Source of the DNA: Melastoma dodecandrum
Taxonomy: Eukaryota > Streptophyta > Magnoliopsida > Myrtales > Melastomataceae
Length of the DNA: 64,000 bases
Reading direction: 5' to 3'
Assembly (NCBI GenBank): GCA_029817715.1
Contig: JARUPY010000189.1
Location: 2,170,001-2,234,000 of the forward strand
Shown: positions 20,098 through 32,703 of the stretch, one piece after another
Layout of the letters: each line of letters begins with the position of its first letter
How positions within the stretch are numbered: position 1 is the stretch's first letter
Position numbers and translations under genes: made by a program
Notes under the pieces: model-generated
Told to the model about the DNA's origin: nothing
What the model saw: the letters and a program-made list of their open reading frames with translations, nothing else
Databases searched by the model: none

Positions 20098-23000
20098 ATG
20101 CCTCACTTAAACCACGAGAATGCAACTCGACGGGGAGAAGTTACAGAACACGATCCAGTATCTGCTTCGGTCATGCCCGAAAATTCCCATAAGCAAGAAG
20201 AAGAAGTAGTACGTGACCCGAAATCTCTAGATGGATACCATGGCTTGGAACAAGGTATCCTGCGACATGAAGAACCGAAGAGCGTCACGTTACAAGAGCC
20301 GGTGTCAATCAACATCGGGACTGACGACGAACCCAAGGAGTTATTCATCGGTGCCGACTTACCGGCAGACGAAGCCAGAGACATTGTCAGTCTACTCAAA
20401 GAATTCTCGGACGTCTTTGCCTGGACGTATGCGGACATGCCAGGCTTGGATCCGGAAATAGTGGAGCACAAAATCCCCACTGACCCGCAAATTACACCGA
20501 CAAAACAGAAGCAACGTCGATACAAGCCCGAGCTAGCGCTCGCCATCAAAGAAGAAGTCGATAAACTCCTTAAGGTCAAGTTCATCGAAGTGGCCCATTA
20601 CCCAGAGTGGGTCGCAAACATCGTCCCAGTCATCAAGAAAAACGGGAAGGTCCGAGTCTGCGTCGACTACCGCGACCTCGCAAGTCCCAAAGACGACTTC
20701 CCTCTACCACACATCGACCTGCTGGTGGACAACACTGCCGGATTCAATAGGTTTTCTTTTATGGACGGATTCTCCGGCTATAACCAAATTCGCATGGCCG
20801 AAGAGGATAAAGAGAAGACGACCTTTACAACCCCCTGGGGCACCTTCTGCTACCGAGTGATGCCTTTCGGGCTCAAGAACGCCGGGGCAACGTATCAACG
20901 AGCCATGGTGGTACTGTTTCATGACATGATGCATCGCGAGATCGAGGTCTAGGTCGACGACATGATTGCCAAGTCCAAGGCAGAGCAAGACCATGTGGAC
21001 GTCCTCCGCAAGTTATTTGAGCGACTCCGCAAATACAAGTTGCGCCTCAATCCGGCCAAGTGTGTGTTTGGGGCAACATCAGGTAAGCTCCTCGGCTTCG
21101 TGGTCAGTAGCAAGGGCATCGAGATCGACCCGGACAAAATCAAGGCAATTCGCGATCTCCCGGCTCCAAAGTCAATCAAGGAAATTCGGGGATTCATGGG
21201 CCGCCTCAACTACATCGAAAGGTTCATCTCTAACTTAGCCGATACATGTAAACCTCTGTTCAAGAAATTGAGAAAAGACGTCAAGTTCGAATGGGATGAT
21301 GACTGCGAAACTGCGTTTGAACAAATCAAGATATACCTAACACGACCACCTGTTCTTGTCCCGCCAAAGCCGGGACATCCCCTCACTCTCTATCTCACAG
21401 TCAGAGAAGAGTCATTCGGAGCCATGCTCGCCCAGCAACCACCAGGCGCCAAAGAACATGCCGTCTACTATTTAAGCAAGAAATTCACCGACTACGAGTC
21501 TAGGTACACCACTCCGGAACGTACCTGTTGCGCTCTCATTTGGGTCTTACATCGATTGCGCCAGTACACTCTCCACTACGAGATTTTATTAGTGTCTGAA
21601 AATGACCCACTAAAATATCTCTTCGACAAACCAACATTGATGGGAAGAGCCTCAAAATGGCAATTACAGTTAGCCGAATTCGACATTAGATTTCACTCAA
21701 CGAAATCTGTTAAAGGTATAACCATTGCCGATCATATTGCCGAATACCCAGAAGCGGATGATTCACCCCTGGAGGTCCAATTGCCTGACGAAAACATCTT
21801 ATTCGTGGAGCCAAAGATAAGATGGACGATGTACTTCGACGGTGCCGTTAACTCCTCAGGATCGGGCGTCGGGGCTGTAGTGATATCGCCAGATGAACAG
21901 TATTACCCTACAGCAGCAAAGGTAACTTTCCCTTGCACAAACAACATCGCTGAGTACGAAGCATGTATTCTCGGCTTGTTACGCGCACTCGACATGAAGG
22001 CCAAATTCCTCGACGTATATGGAGACTCCGCGCTTATTATCTCCCAGACGAACGGAGCGTGGCGCACACGGGATCCAAAGCTCATCCCATACCAGGACTA
22101 CTTGCAGACATTAGTCCGCCAGTTTACCGACATTGAGTTCAACTATCTCCCACGAGCGGATAGTCGCTTTGCTGACACACTTGCAGTCCTTGCATCAATG
22201 ATTCCCCTAGCTGGTGAAATGGATATTGAACCCCTCCGCATTAACATCGTCGACGACCCTAGTTGCATGTATACTGAACCATACCAAACCGAAGACTCAT
22301 CGCCATGGTTTGCCGACATTAAAGCCTATCTAGAATCGGGCACTTTCCCCCAAGGAAGCACAGGGAAAGAACGCAAATTCATCAGGAGAATCACAAGGAG
22401 CTACTTCCTTGATGGGGGCACTCTATACAAGAAATCATTCACGACAACCCTCATGCGGTGTGTCACGGAACAAGAAGCTCAAGCACTTATCTTCGAAGTT
22501 CACGAAGGTGTCTGTGGGCCACACATGAATGGATACGCACTTGCCCAAAAGATAATGCGCCAAGGCTACTATTGGCTCACGATCGAGGCCGATTGCATCA
22601 AGTATGTCAAGACTTGTCACAAATGTCAGATCTACAGTGACAAGGTGCATGTGCCCCCGATAAGACTCTACCTGCTCTTCGAACCATGGCCATTCTCGAT
22701 GTGGGGCATAGACGTAATTGGACCAATCAATCCCAAGGCATCTAATAGGCACCGTTTCCTTCTGGTCGCCATTGATTATTTCACCAAATGGGTAGAAGCT
22801 CAATCCTTCAAGGAGGTTACGGCGAACAACATCGTACGATTCATGAGAGCTAACATCATCGCCAGATACGGAGTTCCAGAACTGCTGGTCACCGATAATG
22901 GTGCCAACTTCATCTCCGAGCTAATGGATTCCCTCTGCGAGGAATTCCGGATAAAGCATCTTAACTCTTCACCGTACCGTCCACAGATGAACGGTGCAGT

Positions 23001-23553
23001 CGAGGCTGCAAACAAGAATCTGAAGAAGATCCTTCAGAAAACGACAATTACATACCGCGACTGGCATGAGAAGCTCCCATTCGCATTACTCGCTTACCGG
23101 ACGACGATGCGTACTTCGACTGGGGCAACTCCCTTTGAACTCGTCTACGGAGCACAAGCAGTCATCCCGGCGGAGGTCAAACTGCCAACTCTTAGGATCT
23201 CGTCCCAAAGCAACATGACAGAAGATGAGAAGACTAACCATCGGCTCGCCCACCTCGACTTCATAGACGAGAAGCGACTCACTGCCGCCCACCACATGCA
23301 ATGCTATCAACAGCGCATGTCCAGGGCATTTAACAAGAAAGTTAAGCCGATCAAATACAAGCCAGGTGACTTGGTCCTCAAACAGATCTTGCCAAATGTC
23401 AGAGATCCTAGAGGAAAATTCGCTCCGAACTACGAAGGACCATTCGTCGTCAAACACGCCTTTTTAGGAGGAGCAACCATCCTGACAAAGATGGACGGAG
23501 GTGACCTACCCCAGCCGATCAATGCGGATGCTCTCCGACGGTATTACACCTAG
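20098..23553 (+). pseudogene. Tat element pol: RT, two RNase H domains, integrase
   Basis: This single frame is broken only by a TAG at 20950-20952. That stop replaces the Tyr codon of the RT active-site motif (REIEV-stop-VDDMIAKS), so the catalytic domain cannot be completed. RT motifs before it: VRVCVDYRDLASPKDDFPLPHIDLL (a residue pair after DL seems missing), FSFMDGFSGYNQI and MPFGLKNAGATYQRAM. After it: LGFVVSSKGIEIDPDKI and the RT-linked RNase H (LYLTVREESFGAML). The second, archaeal-type RNase H starts MYFDGAVNSSGSG. The integrase has an HHCC finger (HEGVCGPHMNGY...CHKCQ) and catalytic D, D, E in GIDVIGP, VTDNGANF and NGAVEAANK. The rest is intact. Confidence 0.9.
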
Positions 23554-25545
23554 AAGGGCAAGAGTAGGAAAACCTCAAGCCGGAGGTCTTGGAGCAACTT
23601 CATTAATCCTTCAACTCCTACGGATGAAGACGCAATGATGAAGACATATTAAAGGGAAGTACAAAAACTCTACTTCACCATTCTTACGAACAAAATTACA
23701 TGAGAAAATTTTGTTCCTAATCTAAAAGAAACAAGTCACATGAGCTCACTTGCTTTCTCGCCGTCTGTTTGTTAGGTACATGAACAACCTGATGTAACAG
23801 CACATGGCAAGAGTAACATTTCGTCAATCCTTTGATCAAGACTGGCAAAGATGCAATGGCGATAAAACATGAAAAGGGAATATTAAATCTAACTTTAACC
23901 CCTTCTTTATCGGAACAAGTTACATGAGCTAACTTATTTCCGCCCTTTGGCGAGTGTAGGTACATGAACACCCTACATTATGAGCAAAGGCGTGGGCGGT
24001 CGGGTGGAAATTTCGAGCCAAAGATTCGATATTTGCCTTTGTTGTCACCAAAGATGGCTATACCACAAGAGAGTGTCTTCTACAATGCTCTCTAACAAAA
24101 CTCCTCACCCTGTCCGACGACAGTCAAGACATTCCCTACCGCCTCTCCCAGGCGAGCGTCTAACTTTATCAAAGTACACAAGCTAACTTCGTCTGTGTCC
24201 ATTGTAAACTGTGTAGGCACATGATCATCTACACGAACAACGGCGAGGGCGGTCAGGGGGAAGCCGTTTTCGAGCTTAACCTCGAAGGAGCCAGTGGGGA
24301 CACGAGAATACATGCATCTTCCCACATCGGAGAGGTTTGCTAACTTAAATATGTGCATTTCTTAAGCATTTGTGTGATCATGTGCATCACCAAGATTTTC
24401 ACATAAAGAGAGTGCTTTTGGGCAAGAATTGGAGAAGGCAAACCCATTTCCCAAACACTTGCCGACAAAAAGAAACGAGCGTAAACACGAGAGAGTTCAC
24501 ACATAAACGTCCTGGCAAATAAAGAATCCTTTGACAAAAGATACTCAGACCGGGATGAGATCGAGCATTTATTCTCCATCCCAAATACAGACATTGACCA
24601 TTGCTAGCCTCTCCGAGCCAAAGTTGAAGTTTCCATATACACTACCCCTACCGGGCCTAGGGACTGCCTCGCAGCGAGGTTAACGGAGATCCTGTAGTCT
24701 GAATCCGGAAGCAATAGGAACATAGAGACAACACTTCCGCGAAGTTCGGGCGAGGACGTATCATTCGGCGGATCAGCTTGCCAGTCAGTCTTCTCCTTGG
24801 AAAGATCCAAGAAATCCAAAGTTTTCTCAACAGGACAAAAAGGAAAGATGGGGGCAAACCCCTACGAGCAAAGAAAAAGCAAAATCAGCGCAAAGACCAA
24901 AGTCTAAAAGAGCAGAGCGCAAAATAATTGAAAGAGCAAAATAAAAGCATCAAAAAGGGCCTACACGGAAAGGTCGCAAAAGCAAAGGTGTTGTCTTTTG
25001 ACGAGTAAAGAATATTCCCCAAAGATGGATCATCAGAGCTCAGTAAAAGTCGACGTCAAAATCCTAACGAGAAACCTCGACTGGCCGGCAGTCTGTAGAA
25101 GGACAATTCGCCCGAACGGTGAAGACTTTGTGGTCTTAAAGCTTCTTATGAGGTCCTTAGAGTCTATCTTTCTAACGGCAAATTCGAGCTTTCGAATCAA
25201 AAGGCCTTATGCCAAAACCACGATATAACCCGTGCAAAGACTCCTTCGACCGGTACATGAAGCATCCAAGTCAAAGGAATCTTGAGGCCCGAACGATACG
25301 AATCGAGAAAACAACAGTGAGCCATGAGAGAGCCTGGGTACCACCCCAATTCCGCCCAGAAGCAACTCTAAATAAAATATGTTCTACGTGAGGGCCATAA
25401 TCATACATTTTCATTTATTGTCATATGCATTTGTTACTAACATTCTTTTGATCAGATCCCGAGACACTAATTTGGCCAAGATACCCAACTCACAATTTGG
25501 GGTATCTATCGTCATCCTTGCGAGAAAACCTTCTCAGATTCTCTC
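23554..25545 (+). other. Tat element 3' noncoding region
   Basis: About 2 kb lies between the integrase stop and the polypurine tract. I see no recognisable domain on either strand, only short open frames. A phrase with ACATGAGCTCACTT / ACATGAGCTAACTT and GGTACATGAACA recurs (23736-23783 and 23923-23969), so part of the region arose by local duplication. Confidence 0.6.
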
Positions 25546-25561
25546 GCAAGGAGGGGCAAAC
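25546..25561 (+). promoter_or_regulatory. Polypurine tract of Tat element
   Basis: GCAAGGAGGGGCAAAC lies directly before the TGTAG start of the 3' LTR, as expected of the plus-strand primer. Confidence 0.8.
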
Positions 25562-28500
25562 TGTAGATCCCCCAAATTGTGCGTAGGATCAGTCACTTAG
25601 TTCTGACCTGCTTGAAAGTCGCCCTGAAAATTCGAGGACCAATCCAAATTATTCGGGCCGAACTAACTTGAAAAGCAAAATTTTTAGACTCAATTTGACC
25701 TTTTACAAAAGGAAAATCAGATTACTCCTGACCCGTTCTGCCTAAAGAATAATTTGTAAAGCCCAGCCGATCCCGCCCAAGTCCAGCCGATCCGGCCCAA
25801 GCCCATCCACCAAAGCTTTGATAATTGGACAGCCCAGCCCTCTTAGTCGGCTCAACAGTCCACCTGCCAATTGGGTAAGCCTGACCCAACGCATTCAGGA
25901 AAAGTGGTGGCCCCCTTCTCTCCGGACTGCAGCGCACATGGCGACAGCAACGTCTGCCACACCTGCAGGAATGCTCCAGGTCCCTCTGCGGACCCACGAG
26001 TGACGCCATTGACTTCCACCCTGCTACACCGTCCCGGACGTCCACTCCCAGCATGTCGTCTCCACCGCAGACGACAATGATTCCCCACCGCCCTACTTTG
26101 CCCCACCTATACGTGATGAAAAGAAATGAGTCCAGGCACAGAATGGGAAACGGGAGCAGAGAACTCAGCGACAAGAGAGGAGAGAAAAGGAGGCAACATA
26201 TGACAATTTGTCGGGACCCAACTACATGCAGAGATATGGCAACCTGAAGCGATAAGGCTCCGTCTTGGTGCGTGTGCCCATCTGATGACGACCAAGGGGG
26301 GTTCCTCTATAAATAGAAAGCACAAAAGGGATCGAAGCAGGACGGAATTCCAGAGCTCCTTCCTTGTCTTCCTGGCAACACTCCCCTTTATTTCCTCTCC
26401 AGAAACGCTTCCAATCAGCAGAAAGACAGCCGCCCTTCAGCTCGTCAGAACACCCGCTCGATTCCTTCCCTCGATCAGTCCTGCCCAAGGTAAGCAGAAG
26501 CCAAGGATCAACGACGCCCCCCCTTGCGATCAACCCAAACGAGGCTGTCAACGACGACAAGTAGAAGGGCGTACCTCTAAACGTGGCGAGCCTCGACTCT
26601 TCTGGACACAGCGACAACAACGTTCGGCAGGAGCATGCTCCCTTTTGATCGGCCTGGCCGTCCCCCCTCCCCTATCTCCGGTCGAAAGCTACGACCAAGC
26701 TCCTCGCGAACACGCATCAGCGTCGCGAGGAGCTTCCCGCTTACTTTGACACATCTCCTGCTCATGTCCAGGTAAGCTCGGAAGTGGTTAGCCCCAACAT
26801 CAGTCCCGTCCGCAGCAGGTCCCCCAAACGGCTCCCCGCTACAGGCGATCAACTTGACGACGACCAGATCTGACTTCCCCAACGCCGACAACGCGGATTT
26901 GGCCCAGCACCCCCCTCATCCTGGTTTCAACAGACGATGAACCCCAACAAGATTCGCCAAGACCACGCCGAGGCACCCGTCCTCAAATCCCCAGACTCTC
27001 ATTGGACTTGTTCTCGAAGCCGATCGTGACGAACCTAAGGACACCCGCTTCCAAACCCTGAAGCACCGAGAGAAGCGACGGTCCGATGAGCCGTGGTCCC
27101 GGCTAAGCCGAGCCAAGGAGAAGAGGTTCGCCAAGGCCGAACCCCCCCAGACCTCCACCCCGATTGCGCACAAATGAAGGCGCCATTTTCCCCCTCTTCT
27201 GAGCGAAAGAAGACCCCATCAGGTAAGTTCCCTTTTTGCTTATTATTATTATTATTATTATACATTAAATTAAATGGAAAGGAGCGTGGGGGGGTGTGTC
27301 AGGAGTTCCCCCCTTTTCTTTTTGTCTTTTTCTTTGTTTTAAGAATAAAAAAATATAAAATAAAAAAGAAAAGATTGAAGGAGCGTCGTGAGCGTCGGAA
27401 CAAGCCTCCCCGTTTGTTTTATGTTTTTGTTATAATAAATAAAATATAATAATTTCATAAACGGGGAGACACATGGATTAGGTTTTCAAGAATATGTTTA
27501 GCCTTTTTTTTAAGTTTTGCGTTCACAAGATTTACTGGATTCTTTAGTATTCTCTTTTGTTTAAACGAATTTTTTAATGCGCATCACTAATGCCTATGTC
27601 CTTGTCTTTCATGAAAACATGATGGAATTATAATGGATATTTTCGAGCAATCTCGAAATCAGCAAGTGTACAATCTTGGGAGACCGACATCGACGGGCTA
27701 CAAAAATCCCCAATCAATTCAACTACTTCAAACGGTAAGTCATGCCTTACTTTTCAGTACGATTAAATATACGTTGATTTAATCGTTACTCATGCTAGGC
27801 TTTGCCTTGCTTCTTTCCTTTGTTTTGCATGTTAAAACAATGAGGAAACATCATCTTTCAACATCATGAAGGAACAACATCAACGGGCCACACAACGCCC
27901 GGTGAGTAAACATTCTTACTCACCAGTTAATTCCAGATATTCAATATATTTAGGAATTTTCTGACAATCGTCTTCTATGTGGTGTTTTAATTTTGCATGA
28001 AAAATCAACCGAGCTTCATGGAATTTCGACAAAGCGATATTTCGAAGATAGAAAGCTTGAAGGCGCGTGTAACAAACCGCGCGGGTTGGATCTACCGCGG
28101 CCTAAAAAACCGTTGGTTCAGAGATAAGCGGCATCAACCGTCATCTCAGGTACATGAGGGAAGTGCGGGCTTCCCGTCTTTTCTTTATTTCCATATGTAA
28201 CGGGTCGTGAGCCCAAGTGCATAGGCTCACGATCACCGCCCTTTCCCGCTCTCTTTGATCTCGATAAATTGGTTGTGGTTGTTCGCATGCTTTAGGCCCG
28301 TAGGTTTATCGTCGCATGCTATTTGCTAAATACACATGAGTTCGAGCCCAAAAGGCTCGAATCGGGTCCAACGCCCGTAAAACAGTGACATGAGTCCGGA
28401 GTCATGCCCGGATTGGGTCCAACGCCCGTTAATCAAAAGCCAAACTCTTTTGGAGCAAACGCCACCTCTTCGCATGTTTAGAGTGTAAAGACTAGTAAGT

Positions 28501-28902
28501 AGAAATCCCCGAACAAGCTGTTTTTCCGACTTAACAGTTTTAAACTAAAAAGTCGGTGGCAACTCCGTAATAGTTTACCTAGGTTAAACAACAACACATT
28601 TTTACAAACGGAGCCATTTTGGATGGGTGACGGCAACACGAGCCGCTTCTTGGATCCTCCCGGAATTTCCCAAGCGAGGTCTTAACGCAGCCTTTCGCCC
28701 GTCGCCTTCAAGGACTGGAGACGGTCGGCGAAACGTCCCGCAGATCCGCTCGGGAACCAAGGGAGGATTCAACCAGATGCCCTTCCGCAGCGTCCGACGT
28801 TCGAGTCGCGACGCCGACCGGATTGGGCCTTGGGGGAGCGGGCCCGGATCCTCGTGTCGCTGGAGCCGCAGCGCGCGTGCTAGGCCGGAGGGCGCGCGTA
28901 CA
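25562..28902 (+). repeat. 3' LTR of Tat element (complete, 3341 bp)
   Basis: It begins TGTAGATCC and ends GCGTACA, followed by the AGGAG target duplication. It matches 13197-16246 up to 28651. The last 251 bases are very GC-rich and have no counterpart in the 5' LTR. There is a TATA box at about 26305-26315. It has several AG/GTAAG-type sequences (near 26490, 26771, 27219, 27735, 27901 and 28496) shared with the 5' LTR. Confidence 0.85.
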
Positions 28903-28907
28903 AGGAG
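28903..28907. repeat. Right 5-bp target duplication (AGGAG) of Tat element
   Basis: Partner of 13192-13196. RAPTOR 3' UTR sequence (CTGCTGTGTG...) resumes immediately after it. Confidence 0.9.
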
Positions 28908-29478
28908 CTGCTGTGTGTGTGCTGCTGGACAGGGGTGCAGAATTTGGTCGAGCAGGATTAAAGATTATTTGGAAGGAATTAATAGACTGGCATTCGAGGG
29001 GAGGGGCTGTTGCTTTGCTGCCCGCATGAATTATGGTCACGGCAGCTTGCTTTGAAGGGAGAGGGATTCACCACAGAGCAGAGGCGGCGCCGTTCGTTAA
29101 CATCCTGGGGCGAAGCGTCCGGTGGGAACGGGGATGCACTCTCGGAGTGCAGTCGAGTCCAGCCAAACCCACAAAATGTTTAGGGGGGGGGCGTTATCTA
29201 TCTATTGAAATAACTGTGGAGGTGAGACAGATGATGAAGATTTGGGTAGAAGTCCTTGTAAATATTGTTGTTCCTAGGGTTTCCCTTTCTTTCTTTCCTT
29301 TTCTTGTTTTAGAAAAAGAAGAAGAGGAATGGAAATGTTGGGTGGTTTCGGGTTCTGTTTGCCAATCGGAAAGAGAAACAAAGGGAATAAGGTTGGTGGG
29401 CAAATAAAAAGCTTGATATGATTCATTTCTCCACCTTCGAGAGAAACGAATATTGTTATAATATCCCTTATTAAATAA
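28908..29478 (+). pseudogene. RAPTOR1: RAPTOR copy 1, rest of 3' UTR and downstream
   Basis: This is the continuation of the copy 1 3' UTR after the Tat element. It aligns base for base with copy 2 (32126-32703) to the shared ATTAAATAA end. No coding function is expected; the short open frames in it are shared shadows. Confidence 0.75.
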
Positions 29479-30687
29479 TGTTGACAAGATTTTGATGATG
29501 AGTTAAACAGCAGGTTTGACCTGCTGTAATTTTACAGAAGCTGAAACCTCTTGTAACGAAGATACGTTTCGTAAGAGAGGAAAAATATCACGAAAATATT
29601 TTCTTCACCCTCCAATAATCATTTCAGATCAAGAGACGTGATTAGAGAATATTTTCATAAATAGATATTTCAATAATAAATTATTTGTTAATTAATTATT
29701 GATTATCTTAATTAATTTATTAATTCAAAAAGAGAATATTCCTAGGAATATTATTTGGATTAATATTTCGTCCAGATACAATGTTTTACTTGTCTGGAAC
29801 GAATCAATTATTTTTGGGAATAAATCGTTGATTATTTCCTTATATAGAAGGTCAAGTTGCTGTTAGTGGCCGAACCTTCTGTAATGCATTATCTGGGGAT
29901 TTAATTGTCAAAATAAGACAAAATTAAATCTGGAGGTTCCAACCAGATATTTGCACGACCCCATCATCATATTTCTCAAATTGGAAATAAAATATTCTTT
30001 CTTTCCAACTATAGAAGGTTGCTGACCGATTTAGGCTCTAACATTCTATAAGATGAGATCTCGTGATTGGATGATTCGATTGATCTAAAATCAATCAAAT
30101 ATTGTCCCTAAATGATTTTTACACGTTGGGGATGAATCCGGTCATTTTACGTATTTGGCAAAATAAGTTTCATTCTTTACAGGAGGACGGAACCTCTATA
30201 TAAAAGAAAAACCCAAAAACATTTAAAAAAAAAAGCGATTTTGATCTGAGGTAAGTCTTGGCATTTGGCAACGTTAGTGGTGTTTAACGTGTGTGCAAGT
30301 GTGCAGGACGGATTATCCAGGCGAGAGTTCTCGCAGGAGGTAACTACAGCGGGTTGAGCATGGGTGAAGCCGCTCCGGTGACTTCGTTGCGTACGGATCT
30401 GAGGGACTCGACCGGAACTTTGTCCGTGACGTCGGACTGCGTACATCAGGGCCTGGGGAAGGGTTCGTTGGTGGCGAGTAGGCGTACAGAGTTGGTCGGA
30501 GAGAAGGAGTCCGTAGCAGGGGTTCAGTGGTGAGGAACCTTCAACCTTCTGTAGTTGGTTATTTTGTTATCTGTGCGTTTGCAGCAGGTATGCTTTGGTG
30601 AAGCCACTCCGTAGGCGTCGTTGGCTGTGAATCCGAAGGACTTGGCCAGGAGTGCTGTCCGTAACGCCGGGTGGTTGCTCGATTCCT
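29479..30687 (+). repeat. LTR-like fragment between the RAPTOR copies
   Basis: The segment begins TGTTGACAAGATTTTGATGATG, a start typical of long plant Copia (SIRE-like) LTRs, exactly where homology between the two RAPTOR copies ends. It is AT-rich in the first half. It has TATATAAAAG near 30197 and two related GC-rich blocks (about 30335-30440 and 30585-30680) sharing a GGTGAAGCC(G/A)CTCCG core. A perfect 9-bp inverted repeat with a TTG loop lies at 29507-29527. No CA-type end is found: the fragment runs straight into RAPTOR copy 2. I infer a 3'-truncated LTR; no coding sequence is seen. Confidence 0.5.
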
Positions 30688-32703
30688 ATTTGCATTATAT
30701 TTGTGAAGTCTAATCATTGAAAAGTAGAGCAACGATAGACTTCTCACAGTTGGTTTATTTCTCATATCTTTGAAGATATACTAAAACTGGGGCTTTTAGA
30801 GGTTATTTCGATGACCCCACGTTTCATCAGTCTTACTTTTCATAGTTTTCATCTCCATAGAACCACGATTCTAATTTATCAACCTCTTCTAGAGCACAAT
30901 ATCTGTTCATATTATTTTAGTTTATGGAAGATGTTCTTTGATCATACTGTCGTTTCTCTTTTTCAGGCTTGTGTCTTCTATGAGGCCGCATGCTAAAACA
31001 GTTGAGTGGGGATCAGTTTTCAACCTGGTCTTGATTTTACCAAAGTAAAAAGTTGCTCCTTATATATAAATATATATGAGCTCTGGTTTTCATATGCCCT
31101 TGGTTTTTCTTCAGTGTATGAATTTGGAGTACTAATAATAAAAAATGAGCAGTGTTTTCTTCTTGTTTTGTACAGTTTAGCCTACACCCCTCCCTTGAAA
31201 AATGGCATAACCTTTAGAATAATATTTTGTCTTGCGGGGAAAACGGCATGCAATAGCACCAAGCAAACAATTAACTGATCAAAATTGGAAATCTTGTTAG
31301 CGTAGCCAGGTCAATTCTCAAATATAAAATCAAGATTTTACAGCGAGGCTGAATTTATGAATTTAAGTCTCACTTCGGTTGGTGAACTCTGAGGGCAAAG
31401 AGTTTCTCTATTTGACATAGATACATGTTAAAATCTTCCAGCATCTGCAGAAGAATATATTCTTTGGATGATTTACATCGCATTAGGTATCAAAACTTAA
31501 GAGAAAATTTTTGCACTGCCTGGTTCGCAATAGTAAAGCTGCTCGTATTTATATACACTCGTCCTCCCTCAACTCCTACTGTAGCCGATAGCACTTTTGC
31601 TTGGAGATCTTGTTGGTTTTGTATAATTATTGTGGTTGTCTTGGATGCGGCAATTTTGTAACTTGTTTTGTTCACATTGCTTGGGCTACTAATATTTTCT
31701 GTTTCTTTTATCCTTGGTCTTCTCAGACTGTAAGTGCATCACAAGCGGGAGAGATTCAGTTCCTGGATATAAGATGTCCCGGTGGCACCTATCCTACAAT
31801 CAATGCTAACAGGGGTTCCCTTACTGCTCTTGCTGTTCACAGGCATGCTCCGATAATCGCAAGTGGTTCGGCAGAACAGTGTATTGAAGTTTCAGTCTGG
31901 ATGGTCATTCACTTGGCACCATCCGATATTACCAAAATTTCATGGCCCAGAAGATAGGTTCTGTTAGCTGTCTTGCTTTCCATCCATACCAAGTGCTACT
32001 CGCAGCGGGAGCTGCAGATTCTTGTGTCTCTATATATGCAGACGAGAATACTCAGGGAAGATGAAGGAACTGGAAAAGCTGTTCATTTCTCATGACACGA
32101 AAGGTATAGTTGTTTTCTGCCTCATGAGGAGCTGCTGTGTGCGTGCTGCTGGACAGGGGTGCAGAATTTGGTCGAGCAGGATTAAAGATTATTTGGGAGG
32201 AATTAATAGACTGGCATTCGAGGGGAGGGGCTGTTGCTTTGCTGCCCGCATGAATTATGGTCACGGCAGCTTGCTTTGAAGGGAGAGGGATTCACCACAG
32301 AGCAGAGGCGGCGCCGTTCGTTAACATCCTGGGGCGAAGCGTCCGGTGGGAACGGGGATGCACTCTCAGAGTGCAGTCGAGTCCAGCCAAACCCACAAAA
32401 TGTTTAGGGGGGGGGGCGTTATCTATCTATTGAAATAACTGGGGATGTGAGACAGATGATGAAGATTTGGGTAGAAGTCCTTGTAAATATTGTTGTTCCT
32501 AGGTTTTCCCTTTCTCTCTTTCCTTTTCTTGTTTTAGAAAAAGAAGAAGAGGAATGGAAATGTTGGGTGGTTTCTGGTTCTGTTTGCCAATCGGAAAGAG
32601 AAACAAAGGGAATAAGGTTGGTAGGCAAATAAAAAGCTTGATATGATTCATTTCTCCACCTTCGAGAGAAACGAATATTATTACAATATCCCTTATTAAA
32701 TAA
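30688..32703 (+). pseudogene. RAPTOR1: RAPTOR copy 2, uninterrupted 3' fragment
   Basis: This second copy of the RAPTOR 3' region aligns with 1-542, 12280-13191 and 28908-29478 without the insertions. The penultimate exon (30967-31044) has the same frame break as copy 1 (RPHAKTVE, then GISFQPGLDFTK in another frame). The last exon (31727-32064) has a further one-base deletion after GSAEQCIEV, which throws the WD40 end out of frame. The 3' UTR follows to about 32703. There is no upstream coding sequence; at the left it abuts an LTR-like fragment. It is a processed-by-duplication, intron-containing gene fragment and not a retrocopy, because the last intron is kept. Confidence 0.85.

Larger units (their letters stand above)
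13197..28902 (+). mobile_element. Tat/Ogre-type Gypsy LTR retrotransposon
   Basis: A 15.7-kb LTR element on the plus strand is inserted in the RAPTOR copy 1 3' UTR with target duplication AGGAG. Its ends are TGTA...TACA. Order: long 5' LTR, gag-protease ORF with a G-patch-like end (16140-19733), a gap of about 360 bases, pol in another frame (20098-23553) with RT, RNase H, a second archaeal-type RNase H and integrase, then 2 kb of noncoding DNA, a polypurine tract and the 3' LTR. The two RNase H domains, the G-patch after the protease and the gag-pro/pol split mark the Tat (Ogre-like) lineage. The LTRs look almost identical, so insertion was recent. A stop in the RT active site and loss of the 5' LTR end make it non-autonomous. 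Confidence 0.9.

Noticed and set aside
28627..29055. 142-codon frame across the 3' LTR end and RAPTOR 3' UTR
   Set aside because: It spans the Tat insertion border and is absent from RAPTOR copy 2; a chance frame in GC-rich LTR sequence.
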